Program-made: the position numbers and the translations under genes
Part shown: piece after piece, positions 42,583-51,467 of the stretch
How positions within the stretch are numbered: position 1 is the stretch's first letter
How the letters are laid out: each line of letters starts with the position of its first letter
The notes under the pieces: model-generated
What the model was told of the DNA's origin: nothing
The model's input: the letters and a program-made list of their open reading frames with translations, nothing else
Databases searched by the model: none
Origin: HXMU1420-2 sp034670145
GTDB lineage: Bacteria > Pseudomonadota > Alphaproteobacteria > Rhodobacterales > Rhodobacteraceae
Assembly (NCBI GenBank): GCA_034670145.1
Contig: JAXMOA010000022.1
Span: 20,688-84,687 of the forward strand
DNA length: 64,000 nucleotides
Direction: 5' to 3'

Positions 42583-43686
42583 ATGAACATCCATCTGCCA
42601 GACATATCGACAAACCCCGAACGCGAAGATGCGCGCCAGGCGCTTCGCACATTGCGGGATTGGGCCCGAAGCGCATCCGCGAGCGAAATCGCCGATCTGG
42701 ACCCAGCGATCCGAACCTTGCTGCCCGGCACCGAGGCCGTCGATTACCCCAGCTTTTCGCGCGTCTACCCCGAAGATTTCAAGGTCGATGCCGTCTACAA
42801 GGACAGCCTGCCAGATCTGCAAAATGGCCCCTCCAGCCTGATCCGGGGCGCGCAGGAGCAAATTCAGCATGTCGGCATCTCCAATTTTCGCCTGCCTGTG
42901 CGGTTTCACACCCGTGACAATGGTGATCTGACGCTGGAAACATCCGTCACCGGCACGGTCAGCCTGGAGGCTGACAAAAAGGGCATCAACATGTCCCGCA
43001 TCATGCGCAGCTTTTACAAACACTCGGAAAAAACCTTCAGTTTCGAAGTGATCGAGGCCGCGCTGGACGACTATATTTCGGATCTGGAGAGTTTTGACGC
43101 ACGCATCCAGATGCGCTTCTCCTTCCCGATGCGGGTCGACAGCCTGCGTTCGGGCCTGTCCGGGTTTCAGTATTACGATATCGCTCTGGAACTGATCGAG
43201 CAGGATGGCGTCCGTCGCAAGATCATGCATCTGGACTATGTCTATTCTTCGACATGCCCCTGTTCACTGGAACTCAGCGAACATGCCCGCGCCACACGTG
43301 GGCAGTTGGCGACGCCACATTCGCAAAGATCGGTTGCGCGGGTGTCGATTGAACTGGATTGCGATGCGCAATGCCTGTGGTTCGAGGATCTGATTGATGC
43401 CTGCCGCCGCGCGGTGCCGACCGAAACGCAAGTGATGGTCAAACGCGAGGACGAGCAGGCTTTTGCCGAGTTGAACGCCGCCAACCCCATCTTTGTCGAA
43501 GACGCCGCGCGCCTGTTTTGCGAGCAATTGCAGGCAGATCACCGGATCGGCGATTTTCGGGTTGTGGCCAGCCATCAGGAAAGCTTGCACAGCCATGATG
43601 CGGTCAGCGTGTTGACCCGTGGCGCGACCTTCGCACAGGCGAGCCTGGATCCGAAAATGTTCAACACGTTGTTCCATGTCGGTTGA
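42583..43686 (+). CDS. folE2: GTP cyclohydrolase FolE2 (type IB)
   Basis: This 367-residue protein makes dihydroneopterin triphosphate from GTP at the start of folate and queuosine synthesis. Family motifs include PAFSRVYP-like DYPSFSRVYPEDF, KGINMSRIM, the active-site Cys in YSSTCPCSLELSEHA, ATPHSQRSVARV and the C-terminal VASHQESLHSHDAVSVL. Type IB enzymes work with metals other than zinc and are often Zur-controlled. A small inverted repeat (CCTTA-N6-TAAGG, around 42548-42563) lies in the promoter region, but is not a convincing Zur box. Confidence 0.93.
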   Translation: MNIHLPDISTNPEREDARQALRTLRDWARSASASEIADLDPAIRTLLPGTEAVDYPSFSRVYPEDFKVDAVYKDSLPDLQNGPSSLIRGAQEQIQHVGISNFRLPVRFHTRDNGDLTLETSVTGTVSLEADKKGINMSRIMRSFYKHSEKTFSFEVIEAALDDYISDLESFDARIQMRFSFPMRVDSLRSGLSGFQYYDIALELIEQDGVRRKIMHLDYVYSSTCPCSLELSEHARATRGQLATPHSQRSVARVSIELDCDAQCLWFEDLIDACRRAVPTETQVMVKREDEQAFAELNAANPIFVEDAARLFCEQLQADHRIGDFRVVASHQESLHSHDAVSVLTRGATFAQASLDPKMFNTLFHVG

Positions 43687-43814
43687 TCGAGGGGGGGCAG
43701 GGCGATACGGGGCCGGACGGGGGTGATGGAATGACCCCGGTTGCGCAAAGCGGCCGGATCCGTTGAACCCAATGCGCATATGGGCCTGCCCCGTCAGCAT
43801 CAAATGCGCGCGCT

Positions 43815-44705
43815 CTACCGGCCGGATCGCGTCGTCACAGTCGGGATTTCAGGCGGGGCCGTGCCCGCCTGCAAACGCGCAGCCGTCGCCAGCACCAGCG
43901 CCTGAGAGATGCACATGGGCGCCGCGATAGACCGGGAAAACGTTTGGCGATGCTCAGGAACGGAAAACAAGACATCAGCAGATTTTGCCAGCGGTGAGAG
44001 CGTGCCATCCGAGATCGCGATGATCCCGGAACCGCTCGCCTGCACATCTTCGACGATAGAGACCACCTCGTTCGCGTAATAGCGGAAAGACACCGCCACC
44101 AGAACATCCCCCGTCGCCATTGTCCGGGCCATATGGGTCGCCAGCCCGCCGCTCGGGTCCAGCAATACGCAGCGTTTCCCGATCATCGTCAGCATATAGC
44201 GCAGAAATTCGACGACCGGGGTCGAGCGTAGCTGACCCAGCAGATAGACCGTCCCCGCCTCTTTCAGCAAATCCGCCCCGCGCGACAGATCCTCGCCCGA
44301 AACATCATCCAGCAATGTCTGCAAAGAGGCGATATCCTTGATCACCAGATCTTGCAGGAAACCAAAGTCCGTCGGATCGTTTCGGTTGTCCAGATCCTCT
44401 TCCAACGCCCGCACCCGGGCCTCAAAACCCGGCGCGGCGGTTTCGATCCGCTTTTGGAAAAGCACCTGCAAATCCTTGAACCCGGTATACCCCAGCGTCT
44501 GCGCAAACCGCACAAAACTGGAGGCATGAATTCCGCAACGATCTGCAATCGCATTGACGGAATGCACCGCGATCGCATTCGGATTCTGCGTGAGATAAAC
44601 CGAGATCTGCTGATGGGATTTGCTCATCGACTGATAGCGCTCGTGGATCAGCTCGATCAGCGATTCATAGTCGCGCGGTGGGGGCTGGGCTGCTTTCCTG
44701 TCCAC
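43815..44705 (-). CDS. MurR/RpiR-family transcriptional regulator
   Basis: This 296-residue protein has an N-terminal HTH_6 domain (VHSVNAIADRCGIHASSFVRFAQTLGYTGFKDLQ) and a C-terminal SIS sugar-isomerase-like domain (VYLLGQLRSTPVVEFLRYML...DVLVAVSFRYYANEVV) that binds phosphosugars. The GTG at 44705 has AGGG upstream and avoids overlap with the oxidoreductase gene. It follows two Gfo/Idh genes in one operon. RpiR proteins of this kind act as IolR-type repressors of inositol genes in rhizobia, so it likely controls this locus. Confidence 0.85.
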   Translation of the reverse strand: MDRKAAQPPPRDYESLIELIHERYQSMSKSHQQISVYLTQNPNAIAVHSVNAIADRCGIHASSFVRFAQTLGYTGFKDLQVLFQKRIETAAPGFEARVRALEEDLDNRNDPTDFGFLQDLVIKDIASLQTLLDDVSGEDLSRGADLLKEAGTVYLLGQLRSTPVVEFLRYMLTMIGKRCVLLDPSGGLATHMARTMATGDVLVAVSFRYYANEVVSIVEDVQASGSGIIAISDGTLSPLAKSADVLFSVPEHRQTFSRSIAAPMCISQALVLATAARLQAGTAPPEIPTVTTRSGR

Positions 44706-44748
44706 TATGTCGCCCTCGCGCGTCCAGGAAATCTGCGTGGACCAGCCA

Positions 44749-45819
44749 TCAAAACACCAAACGACGGCTGGTCGGCGCAAAACGGCGCACCATCCCGGCT
44801 GTTGGGTGCGTTGGCCTTGGGCTTAGGGTCACAGGCTGGGCTGTACCGCTGCGCGCGGCCTCTTCAATCGCGCGCAGAATGGTTACATCGGCCAACCCTT
44901 CGGCGCCGTCGGCCTCGGGCTGGGTGTTCGCCATGATGCAATCGGAAAAATAGGCCGTTTGCCCGGCAAAATGATCGGTCTGGGGGAATTCATGTTCGAT
45001 CACTTCCCGCCCGCGTGTCAGCCGGACAATGGTCGGTGTCTGGAAGTCATAGGCGGATAAGACCGCGATCTCTCCTTCGGTGCCGGCAATCCGGTAGGTA
45101 TCCAATTGTTCAGCGCCAAAACTCGCACTGAATTGGGCCATGCGGCCTTTGGGGAACGTCAGCGTCACGGCAATCGCTTCTTCCACTTCGCTGAAACGCG
45201 GGTCACTGACGTCGTTGCGGCAAGCCATGACCTCGGTCGGTTCATCGCCAAAGACGTGACGCACGGCGTTCAGACAATAAATGCCGATGTCCTGCAACGG
45301 CCCGCCCCAATGCGCGGCCTTCAGTCGGTGATTCTGGGCCGCAGCCTGAAAGCAAAACAAAGAGGAAAACAGCCGTGGATCACCAATTGCGCCATTTCGG
45401 ATCAGGTCCAGCGTGTGCAGGGTGCCGGGTTCATTGTGCAGCCGGTACGCGGTCATCAGCAGGACACCGGCCTCTTTGGCCGCCGCGATCATCGCCTCAC
45501 ATTCCGCCACAGTGGTTGCCAGCGGTTTTTCGACCATCACATGTTTGCCCGCCCGGGCGGCGCGAATGGCGTAATCGGCATGCATCGAGTTCGGCAAGGC
45601 AATATAGACCGCATCCACCACATCTGCGGCCAGCATCTCTTCGTACTGGTCATAGGAAAAAACATGCTCGACCCCGTAAAAGTCCGCCAGCTTGCCGGCC
45701 GCTTCAGGATTGCCGCTGACAATCGCTCCGATAGAGGCGTTTCCGGTCAGATCCACACCGGGCATGAAGGCGATCTGTGAAATCCATCCGGCGCCAATAA
45801 CGCCATAGCGAACACTCAT
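44749..45819 (-). CDS. Gfo/Idh/MocA-family oxidoreductase
   Basis: This 356-residue NAD(P)-dependent dehydrogenase starts RYGVIGAGWISQIAFMPG and has the family EKPLATTVAECEAMI motif (catalytic Lys), followed by the C-terminal beta-sheet dimer domain with GGPLQDIGIYCLNAVRHVFG. The family oxidises or reduces ring hydroxyls of sugars and cyclitols. It lies between the RpiR gene and the iolG-like gene, so it is likely part of the same catabolic route. The substrate is not defined. Confidence 0.85.
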   Translation of the reverse strand: MSVRYGVIGAGWISQIAFMPGVDLTGNASIGAIVSGNPEAAGKLADFYGVEHVFSYDQYEEMLAADVVDAVYIALPNSMHADYAIRAARAGKHVMVEKPLATTVAECEAMIAAAKEAGVLLMTAYRLHNEPGTLHTLDLIRNGAIGDPRLFSSLFCFQAAAQNHRLKAAHWGGPLQDIGIYCLNAVRHVFGDEPTEVMACRNDVSDPRFSEVEEAIAVTLTFPKGRMAQFSASFGAEQLDTYRIAGTEGEIAVLSAYDFQTPTIVRLTRGREVIEHEFPQTDHFAGQTAYFSDCIMANTQPEADGAEGLADVTILRAIEEAARSGTAQPVTLSPRPTHPTAGMVRRFAPTSRRLVF

Positions 45820-45893
45820 TTCCGGCTCCTGTTATCCATGTTGGCGCAGCTCTGCCGCCTTGGCGGGGCAGGGCTGGGGCGCGCCTTGCGTTA

Positions 45894-46901
45894 TCACCCC
45901 AGTTCGCTGGTCTTGATGGTCCGTCCCTGCGCAATAGACAAGAAGCAGGCATCCGCCAGCAGCAGCGCCAACCGACCGTCCTCGAACCCGACCGGCACGG
46001 GGGCCGTGTTTTCGATGGCATCGACGAAATACCCGATTTCCGCGTCAAAGGCCTCGCCGTATCGCTCGATAAAGAAGTGCTGTAGCGGCGCAGCAATGCC
46101 CGTGGCCCCGGCAATATGGCGTGTGACCAGGTTTTCCCGGCGGTTTTCTGACACAACCATGCCCTTTGAGCCAAAGAGTTCGACCCGTTGGTCATACCCA
46201 TAGACCGCCTCGCGCGAGTTGGTGATGACCGCCTGTTTGCCGCTCGCCGTCGACAGTGTCACGACCACCGTGTCGTAGTCTTCGCAGCGCGCCATCAGGG
46301 CCGGATTCACCAACCGGGACCCGGTCGCCCAGACCTCGCTCACCTCTTCGCCCAACATGAACCGCGCCAGATCCAGATCGTGGATCGTCATATCACGAAA
46401 GATCCCGCCCGAGGTCTCGATATAGCCATCCGGGGCCATGCCCGGATCGCGCGAGGTAATGATGACCTGATGCAGATCCCCGATCTCTCCGCTCAAAACG
46501 GCCTGCTTCGCGGCCGCATGCCCCGGATCAAACCGACGCACAAAGCCCAGCATGATTGGCACATCGGTGCCTGCGATCCGCTGTTTGAGCGCGTTCACCC
46601 GCTCCAGCGACAGGTCGATCGGTTTCTCGCACAGTACAGGTTTTCCCGCTTTCACGGCAGCTTCCAGAAACTCGACATGGGTCGGGGTGGGCGTCGCGAT
46701 CAGCACCGCGTCGACACTGTCATCCTGGATGGCTTCTTGAGCAGAAACAAAGTTTTGCACGCCGTGTTTGGCCGAAACATCCTCGGCCGATGGTGCATGG
46801 ACGTCAAACACACCGGCCAGCTCGGCGCGTGGGTGCGCGGCAATATTGTCAGCATGCATACGGCCAATCCGACCGCAGCCCAGAACGGAAATTCGTGGCA
46901 C
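45894..46901 (-). CDS. iolG: Inositol 2-dehydrogenase-like Gfo/Idh/MocA oxidoreductase
   Basis: This 335-residue protein resembles IolG: ISVLGCGRIGRMHADNIAAHPRAELAGVFDV, TPTHVEFLEAAVKAGKPVLCEKPIDLS with the catalytic Lys, FVRRFDPGHAAAKQAVLSGEIGDLHQVIITSRDPG and GGIFRDMTIHDLDLARFMLGEEV. IolG oxidises myo-inositol (or scyllo/chiro isomers) to inosose with NAD. The GTG at 46901 is chosen because GGGAGGT lies eight bases upstream. It is the first gene of the minus operon, divergent from iolD across a 20-bp palindrome. Confidence 0.82.
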   Translation of the reverse strand: MPRISVLGCGRIGRMHADNIAAHPRAELAGVFDVHAPSAEDVSAKHGVQNFVSAQEAIQDDSVDAVLIATPTPTHVEFLEAAVKAGKPVLCEKPIDLSLERVNALKQRIAGTDVPIMLGFVRRFDPGHAAAKQAVLSGEIGDLHQVIITSRDPGMAPDGYIETSGGIFRDMTIHDLDLARFMLGEEVSEVWATGSRLVNPALMARCEDYDTVVVTLSTASGKQAVITNSREAVYGYDQRVELFGSKGMVVSENRRENLVTRHIAGATGIAAPLQHFFIERYGEAFDAEIGYFVDAIENTAPVPVGFEDGRLALLLADACFLSIAQGRTIKTSELG

Positions 46902-46921
46902 TGTCACCTCCCAATTTTCTT

Positions 46922-46941
46922 CTTGCAATGATCATTGCAAG
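46922..46941. promoter_or_regulatory. Perfect 20-bp palindrome, candidate operator of the cyclitol locus
   Basis: CTTGCAATGATCATTGCAAG reads identically on both strands and sits in the 101-base gap between the divergent iolG-like and iolD genes. A looser inverted repeat, TGAATG...CATTCA, lies just to its right (about 46948-46972). The position and symmetry suit a dimeric repressor, most simply the RpiR protein at 43815. Confidence 0.65.
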
Positions 46942-47002
46942 GATATTTGAATGTCAATGTTCATTTCATTCAACGCGTGAGCATCCTGAGGGGGGAAAAC
47001 GA

Positions 47003-48865
47003 ATGACGGCTCAGACCGTGCGCCTGACCATGGCGCAGGCTATGGTGCGCTATCTCTGCGCACAGTTCACCGAGATTGATGGCGAACGTATGCCTCTCTT
47101 TGCCGGGGTCTTTGGTATCTTCGGGCATGGCAATGTGACCTGCCTGGCCGAAGCGTTGGAGCGGGTGCAGGATCAGCTTCCCACCTGGCGCGGCCAGAAC
47201 GAACAATCCATGGCCCTGGCCGCTATCGCCTATGCAAAGGCGCGCAAACGCCGCCAGATCATGATCGCCACATCCTCGGTCGGACCGGGGGCGACGAATA
47301 TGGTGACTGCGGCGGCTGTGGCCCATGCGAACCGTTTGCCGGTTTTGCTGATTTCAGGCGACACCTATGTCAATCGGCTGCCCGATCCGGTGTTGCAGCA
47401 GGTCGAACACTTCGGAGACCCCTCCATCACCGTCAACGACAGCTTTCGCGCCGTATCGCGGTATTGGGACCGGATTGTTCATCCGGCGCAGATCATTCAA
47501 TCCTTGCCGCAGGCGATTGCAACCATGCTGGATCCGGCCGATTGCGGTCCGGCCTTCATCGGCATCCCGCAGGACACACAGGAACTGGCCTACGATTACC
47601 CGACCGTTTTCTTCGAAGAGAAGACATGGACCATCCCACGCCCGATTCCCCCACGCGATCAGGTTGCCGCCGCCGTCGAGGTCCTGAAAACCGCGCAAAA
47701 TCCGCTGATTATATCTGGCGGCGGTGTGCGGTATTCGGGTGCGGAAAAGGCCGTGGCGGCCTTTGCGGCCAAGCGCGGCATTCCCATGGCCGAAACGATT
47801 GCCGGCAAAGGGGCGGTGGTGCATGACGATGCCGTCTATGTCGGCCCGATGGGCATCGAAGGCACCGAGGCCGCGCGTCAACTCTCGGAATCAGCGGATG
47901 TCGTGGTCGCCATCGGCACAAGGATGCAGGATTTCACGACCGGATCCTGGACAACCTTTCCCGAGGACGCCCAGTTCATCAATATCAACGCCGCCCGGTT
48001 TGATGCCCACAAACACCGGGCCCACCCGGTTGTCGGCGATGCGTTAGAGGCGATCACCGAAATGGACGCAGCGCTGGGCAGCTGGGCCGCTCCACCGGCG
48101 CGCATGGAACAGGCGCAATCCTGGTACGCGGACTGGAACGCATTGATTGACGAAGGCCAGACCCCGACCAACCAAGAGGCGCCGACCTATGCGCAAGTGG
48201 TTGGCCTGGTGAATAAAATGGCCACCCCTCAGGACGTCATGATCACGGCTGCCGGCGGTCTGCCCGGCGAAACGATCAAGAATTGGCGGTGTAAATCACC
48301 CCATACATTCGACTGCGAATTCGGATATTCCTGCATGGGCTACGAGGTCGCCGGAGGCTGGGGACATGCGATGGCCCTGCAAGGTCGCCCAGGCACGCCA
48401 ATCGTCATGGTGGGCGATGGATCCTACATGATGATGAATTCGGATATTCACTCGTCGATCCTATCCGGGCATAAAATGATTGTCGTTGTGTGTGACAATG
48501 GTGGCTTTGGTGTGATCAATCGGCTGCAAACGGGTATGGGCGGTGCCGGCTTCAACAACCTGCTCGAAGACTGTCGCGGCGTGGACAACGCCAAGGTCCG
48601 CCACGTGGATTTCGCCAAACATGCCGAAGCGATGGGCGCCCATGCCCGCCATTGCCACAGCCTCGCCGATCTTGAGGCGGCGATGGAATGGGCGCAGACC
48701 ACCGATGCCACCACTGTGATCAGCATCGCCTCGGATGCCCATAGCTGGACGCCGGGCGGGGCCGATTGGTATGTCGCCGCGCCCGAGGTCAGCCCCCGCG
48801 AATCCGTGCAAGAGGCCCGCAAGGGGCAGGAAGCGCTCCGCAAGAAACAGCGGCGCGGGGTGTGA
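47003..48865 (+). CDS. iolD: 3D-(3,5/4)-trihydroxycyclohexane-1,2-dione acylhydrolase (IolD)
   Basis: This 620-residue thiamine-diphosphate enzyme opens the six-membered ring of the diketo cyclitol made in inositol breakdown. IolD features include GIFGHGNVTCLAEAL, WRGQNEQSMALAAIAYAKARKRRQIMIATSSVGPGATNM, ISGDTYVNRLPDPVLQQVEHF and the ThDP/Mg site VGDGSYMMMNSDIHSSI...VVCDNGGFGVINRLQ. The ATG at 47003 follows a long GAGGGGGGA site. It leads an eight-gene plus-strand run. IolE, which makes its usual substrate, is not in this cluster. Confidence 0.9.
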   Translation: MTAQTVRLTMAQAMVRYLCAQFTEIDGERMPLFAGVFGIFGHGNVTCLAEALERVQDQLPTWRGQNEQSMALAAIAYAKARKRRQIMIATSSVGPGATNMVTAAAVAHANRLPVLLISGDTYVNRLPDPVLQQVEHFGDPSITVNDSFRAVSRYWDRIVHPAQIIQSLPQAIATMLDPADCGPAFIGIPQDTQELAYDYPTVFFEEKTWTIPRPIPPRDQVAAAVEVLKTAQNPLIISGGGVRYSGAEKAVAAFAAKRGIPMAETIAGKGAVVHDDAVYVGPMGIEGTEAARQLSESADVVVAIGTRMQDFTTGSWTTFPEDAQFININAARFDAHKHRAHPVVGDALEAITEMDAALGSWAAPPARMEQAQSWYADWNALIDEGQTPTNQEAPTYAQVVGLVNKMATPQDVMITAAGGLPGETIKNWRCKSPHTFDCEFGYSCMGYEVAGGWGHAMALQGRPGTPIVMVGDGSYMMMNSDIHSSILSGHKMIVVVCDNGGFGVINRLQTGMGGAGFNNLLEDCRGVDNAKVRHVDFAKHAEAMGAHARHCHSLADLEAAMEWAQTTDATTVISIASDAHSWTPGGADWYVAAPEVSPRESVQEARKGQEALRKKQRRGV

Positions 48866-48871
48866 GGGCAC

Positions 48872-49687
48872 ATGAACCGTATTGATGGAAAAACAGCAGT
48901 TGTCACCGGCGGCACCCAGGGCCTCGGTGCGGCCATCGCCCGGCTCTTTGCCAGGGCCGGTGCCGCTGGCGTGGCAATTGTCGGGCGGGGTCAGGACAAA
49001 GGCCAGGCGGTCGCCTCCGAGATCACCGAAGCAACGGGTGTCCCGGTGCATATGATCGCCGCAGATCTGGCCAAGACCGAGGATGTGGCGCGGATCATCC
49101 CAGCCGCCGACGCAGCCTTCGGCAAAGTCGACATCCTCGTGAACGCGGCGGGTCTGACGGATCGCGGCAACCTGCTGAACACCTCGCCCGCGCTGTTTGA
49201 CGCGATGTTCGCGGTCAACACCCGCGCGCCATTCTTTCTGATGCAGGACGTGGTCAAACTGATGGACCGCCAAGGCACCGGCGGGCGCATCGTCAATATC
49301 GGGTCCACCTCTTCGCTTGCCGGACAGCCCTTTATCGCACCCTATTGCGCCTCCAAGGCGGCGCTCTCTACGCTCACGCGCAGTGCCGGTTATGCCCTGA
49401 TGCGCAACCGGGTGCACGTCAATCAGCTGGATATCGGCTGGATGGCCTCGGACCATGAACGCCGGTTGCAGCTCGAGGAATCCGGCGACCCGGATTGGGA
49501 GGCCAAAGCCAACGCCGGTCTGCCCTTCGGCCGTTTGCTGGACCCCGAGGAGGTCGCGCGCGCGGTGCTGTTTCTGGCCTCGGACGATGCTGGCATGATG
49601 ACCGGATCGGTCATCCACTACGATCAGTCGGTCTGGGGCGGCTATGACGGACAGGCGCCCGGCCCGGCAGAGAAACTGACAGAATGA
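48872..49687 (+). CDS. Short-chain dehydrogenase/reductase
   Basis: This 271-residue SDR has the cofactor motif VVTGGTQGLGAAIARLF, the NAAGLTD segment, catalytic Ser in NIGSTSSLAG and YxxxK in PYCASKAALS. It starts 6 bases after iolD and overlaps the next dehydrogenase by four bases. It probably oxidises a hydroxyl of a cyclitol or derived sugar acid in the same pathway. Confidence 0.88.
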   Translation: MNRIDGKTAVVTGGTQGLGAAIARLFARAGAAGVAIVGRGQDKGQAVASEITEATGVPVHMIAADLAKTEDVARIIPAADAAFGKVDILVNAAGLTDRGNLLNTSPALFDAMFAVNTRAPFFLMQDVVKLMDRQGTGGRIVNIGSTSSLAGQPFIAPYCASKAALSTLTRSAGYALMRNRVHVNQLDIGWMASDHERRLQLEESGDPDWEAKANAGLPFGRLLDPEEVARAVLFLASDDAGMMTGSVIHYDQSVWGGYDGQAPGPAEKLTE

Positions 49688-50730
49688 GCGTCCGCGTCGC
49701 GATCATAGGGGCAGGGGTCATGGGGGGCGACCACGCCCAGATTCTGGCCAATGACGTGCCCGGAGCCACGCTCGGGGTCATTTGCGACGCCAATACAGAG
49801 CGTGCCCGCAGTATCGGCGCGGCCACCGGCTGTGCAAACATCACCTCTGATCCAATGGCAACCATTGCCCGCGCGGATGTGGACGCCATCCTGATCGCCA
49901 GCCCCGACGAAACCCACGAGGCGCTGACCATCGCGGCCATTCAGGCGGGCAAGCCCGTGTTGTGCGAAAAACCCCTGGCGCCCACTGCGGACGCCTGCCT
50001 GCGGGTGATAGCGGCCGAGGTGACCCACGGCGCTCAATTGGTGCAAACCGGCTTCATGCGCCGTTTCGATCCAGGCTATGCACAGATGAAATCAACGCAA
50101 GACAGCGGCAGGCTGGGGCCGGCGCTGATGATGCATAACTTTCATCGCAATGTGGCGGCACCCGACTGGTTCACCGGTCAGATGGCCATCTCCAATTCTG
50201 CCCCACATGAATTTGATATCGCCCGTTTCATTCTTGGTGCTGAATATGCCTCAATCACCGCGTTCCAGGGGACAACTGTAGGGGCAGGCGAGGCAATCGC
50301 ACCAGTTGTCATGGTCCTGGAAACTGCCGACGGCCAGCTGGTGAATATCGAGGTGAACAACAATGCTGCCTATGGCTATGACGTGCGCAGCGAACTGGTC
50401 GGCCAGACCGGCACGGTCGATCTGGGCCGGCCTGCAGAGGTCACGATAAACGCAGCCCTGCAATCGGCCTCTGCCTACGCCCAGGATTGGCGCCCGCGTT
50501 TTGCCGAAGCCTACAGGTTGCAAAACAAGGCATGGATTCAGGGCATTCATACCGGCCGTCTGCACCCGCATGCCGCCGATGCATGGGACGGATATTGCGC
50601 GACAGTCACCGCGCAAGCCGGAGTGTCGTCGCTCGAATCGAACAGCCGTGTTAAGATCCAGCTCGCCGAGATGCCGCAGCTCTATGCGGACAGGCACGAC
50701 AATAACCCGTGGGAGGGGGCAGCAGAATGA
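49684..50730 (+). CDS. Gfo/Idh/MocA-family oxidoreductase
   Basis: This 348-residue protein starts VRVAIIGAGVMGGDHAQILANDVPGATLGVICDAN and has AGKPVLCEKPLAPTADACLRVI (catalytic Lys), FMRRFDPGYAQMKS and NSAPHEFDIARFILGAEYA, like IolG/IolX-type inositol dehydrogenases. It is the third Gfo/Idh enzyme of the locus, suggesting several ring positions or stereoisomers are handled. It is coupled to neighbours on both sides by ATGA overlaps. Confidence 0.87.
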   Translation: MSVRVAIIGAGVMGGDHAQILANDVPGATLGVICDANTERARSIGAATGCANITSDPMATIARADVDAILIASPDETHEALTIAAIQAGKPVLCEKPLAPTADACLRVIAAEVTHGAQLVQTGFMRRFDPGYAQMKSTQDSGRLGPALMMHNFHRNVAAPDWFTGQMAISNSAPHEFDIARFILGAEYASITAFQGTTVGAGEAIAPVVMVLETADGQLVNIEVNNNAAYGYDVRSELVGQTGTVDLGRPAEVTINAALQSASAYAQDWRPRFAEAYRLQNKAWIQGIHTGRLHPHAADAWDGYCATVTAQAGVSSLESNSRVKIQLAEMPQLYADRHDNNPWEGAAE

Positions 50731-51467
50731 GCCTTTTGGAGCTCAAGAGTATCACCAAAAGCTTTGGCGCGATCCACGCACTACAAGGTGTGGACCTGTC
50801 GATTGCACCCGGAGAGGCCGTTGGCCTGATGGGCGACAATGGCGCCGGGAAATCGACGCTGATGAAAATCATCGCGGGAAATTTCCCTCCAACCTCCGGC
50901 ACGATCGGGATCAATGGCAAGCACGTCGCGTTCACCAAACCGATTGACGCCCGCGAAGCCGGGATCGAGATCGTCTATCAGGACCTCGCATTGTGCGACA
51001 ACCTGACTGCGGCGGCCAATGTGTTCCTCGGGCGCGAGCTGCGCAAAAAGGTCGGGCCGTTCTCCATGCTCGATTATCCGGCCATGTATCAAAGAGCCGG
51101 AGAGCTGTTCAGCGAGCTGAAATCGGAAACCCGCCCCCGCGATCTGGTGCGCCAGATGTCAGGCGGTCAGCGCCAGGCCGTCGCCATCGCGCGCACCCGG
51201 CTGAGTGACCCCAAGCTTGTGCTGATGGACGAACCCACCGCGGCCATCTCGGTGCGTCAGGTCAAAGAGGTGCTGGCGCTCATTCACCGCCTCAAGGACA
51301 CCGGCCACGCCGTTATTCTGGTCTCGCATCGGATGCCCGACGTGTTCGAGGTCTGCGACCGGGTCGCGGTTCTGCGCCGTGGCTCAAAGGTTGCGGACAA
51401 GCGCATTGACGACACAACCCCGGAAGAAGTCACCGGGCTTATCATTGGGGCGATCGAAGCAGCATGA
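50727..51467 (+). CDS. Sugar ABC transporter ATP-binding protein, single-domain
   Basis: This 246-residue ATPase has Walker A GDNGAGKSTLMKIIAG, signature MSGGQRQAVAIARTRL, Walker B LVLMDEPTAAIS and the switch His in ILVSHRMPDV. It is a single ATPase domain, as in FrcA, rather than the doubled RbsA/MglA form. It energises the permease that overlaps its end (51464). Confidence 0.9.
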   Translation: MSLLELKSITKSFGAIHALQGVDLSIAPGEAVGLMGDNGAGKSTLMKIIAGNFPPTSGTIGINGKHVAFTKPIDAREAGIEIVYQDLALCDNLTAAANVFLGRELRKKVGPFSMLDYPAMYQRAGELFSELKSETRPRDLVRQMSGGQRQAVAIARTRLSDPKLVLMDEPTAAISVRQVKEVLALIHRLKDTGHAVILVSHRMPDVFEVCDRVAVLRRGSKVADKRIDDTTPEEVTGLIIGAIEAA

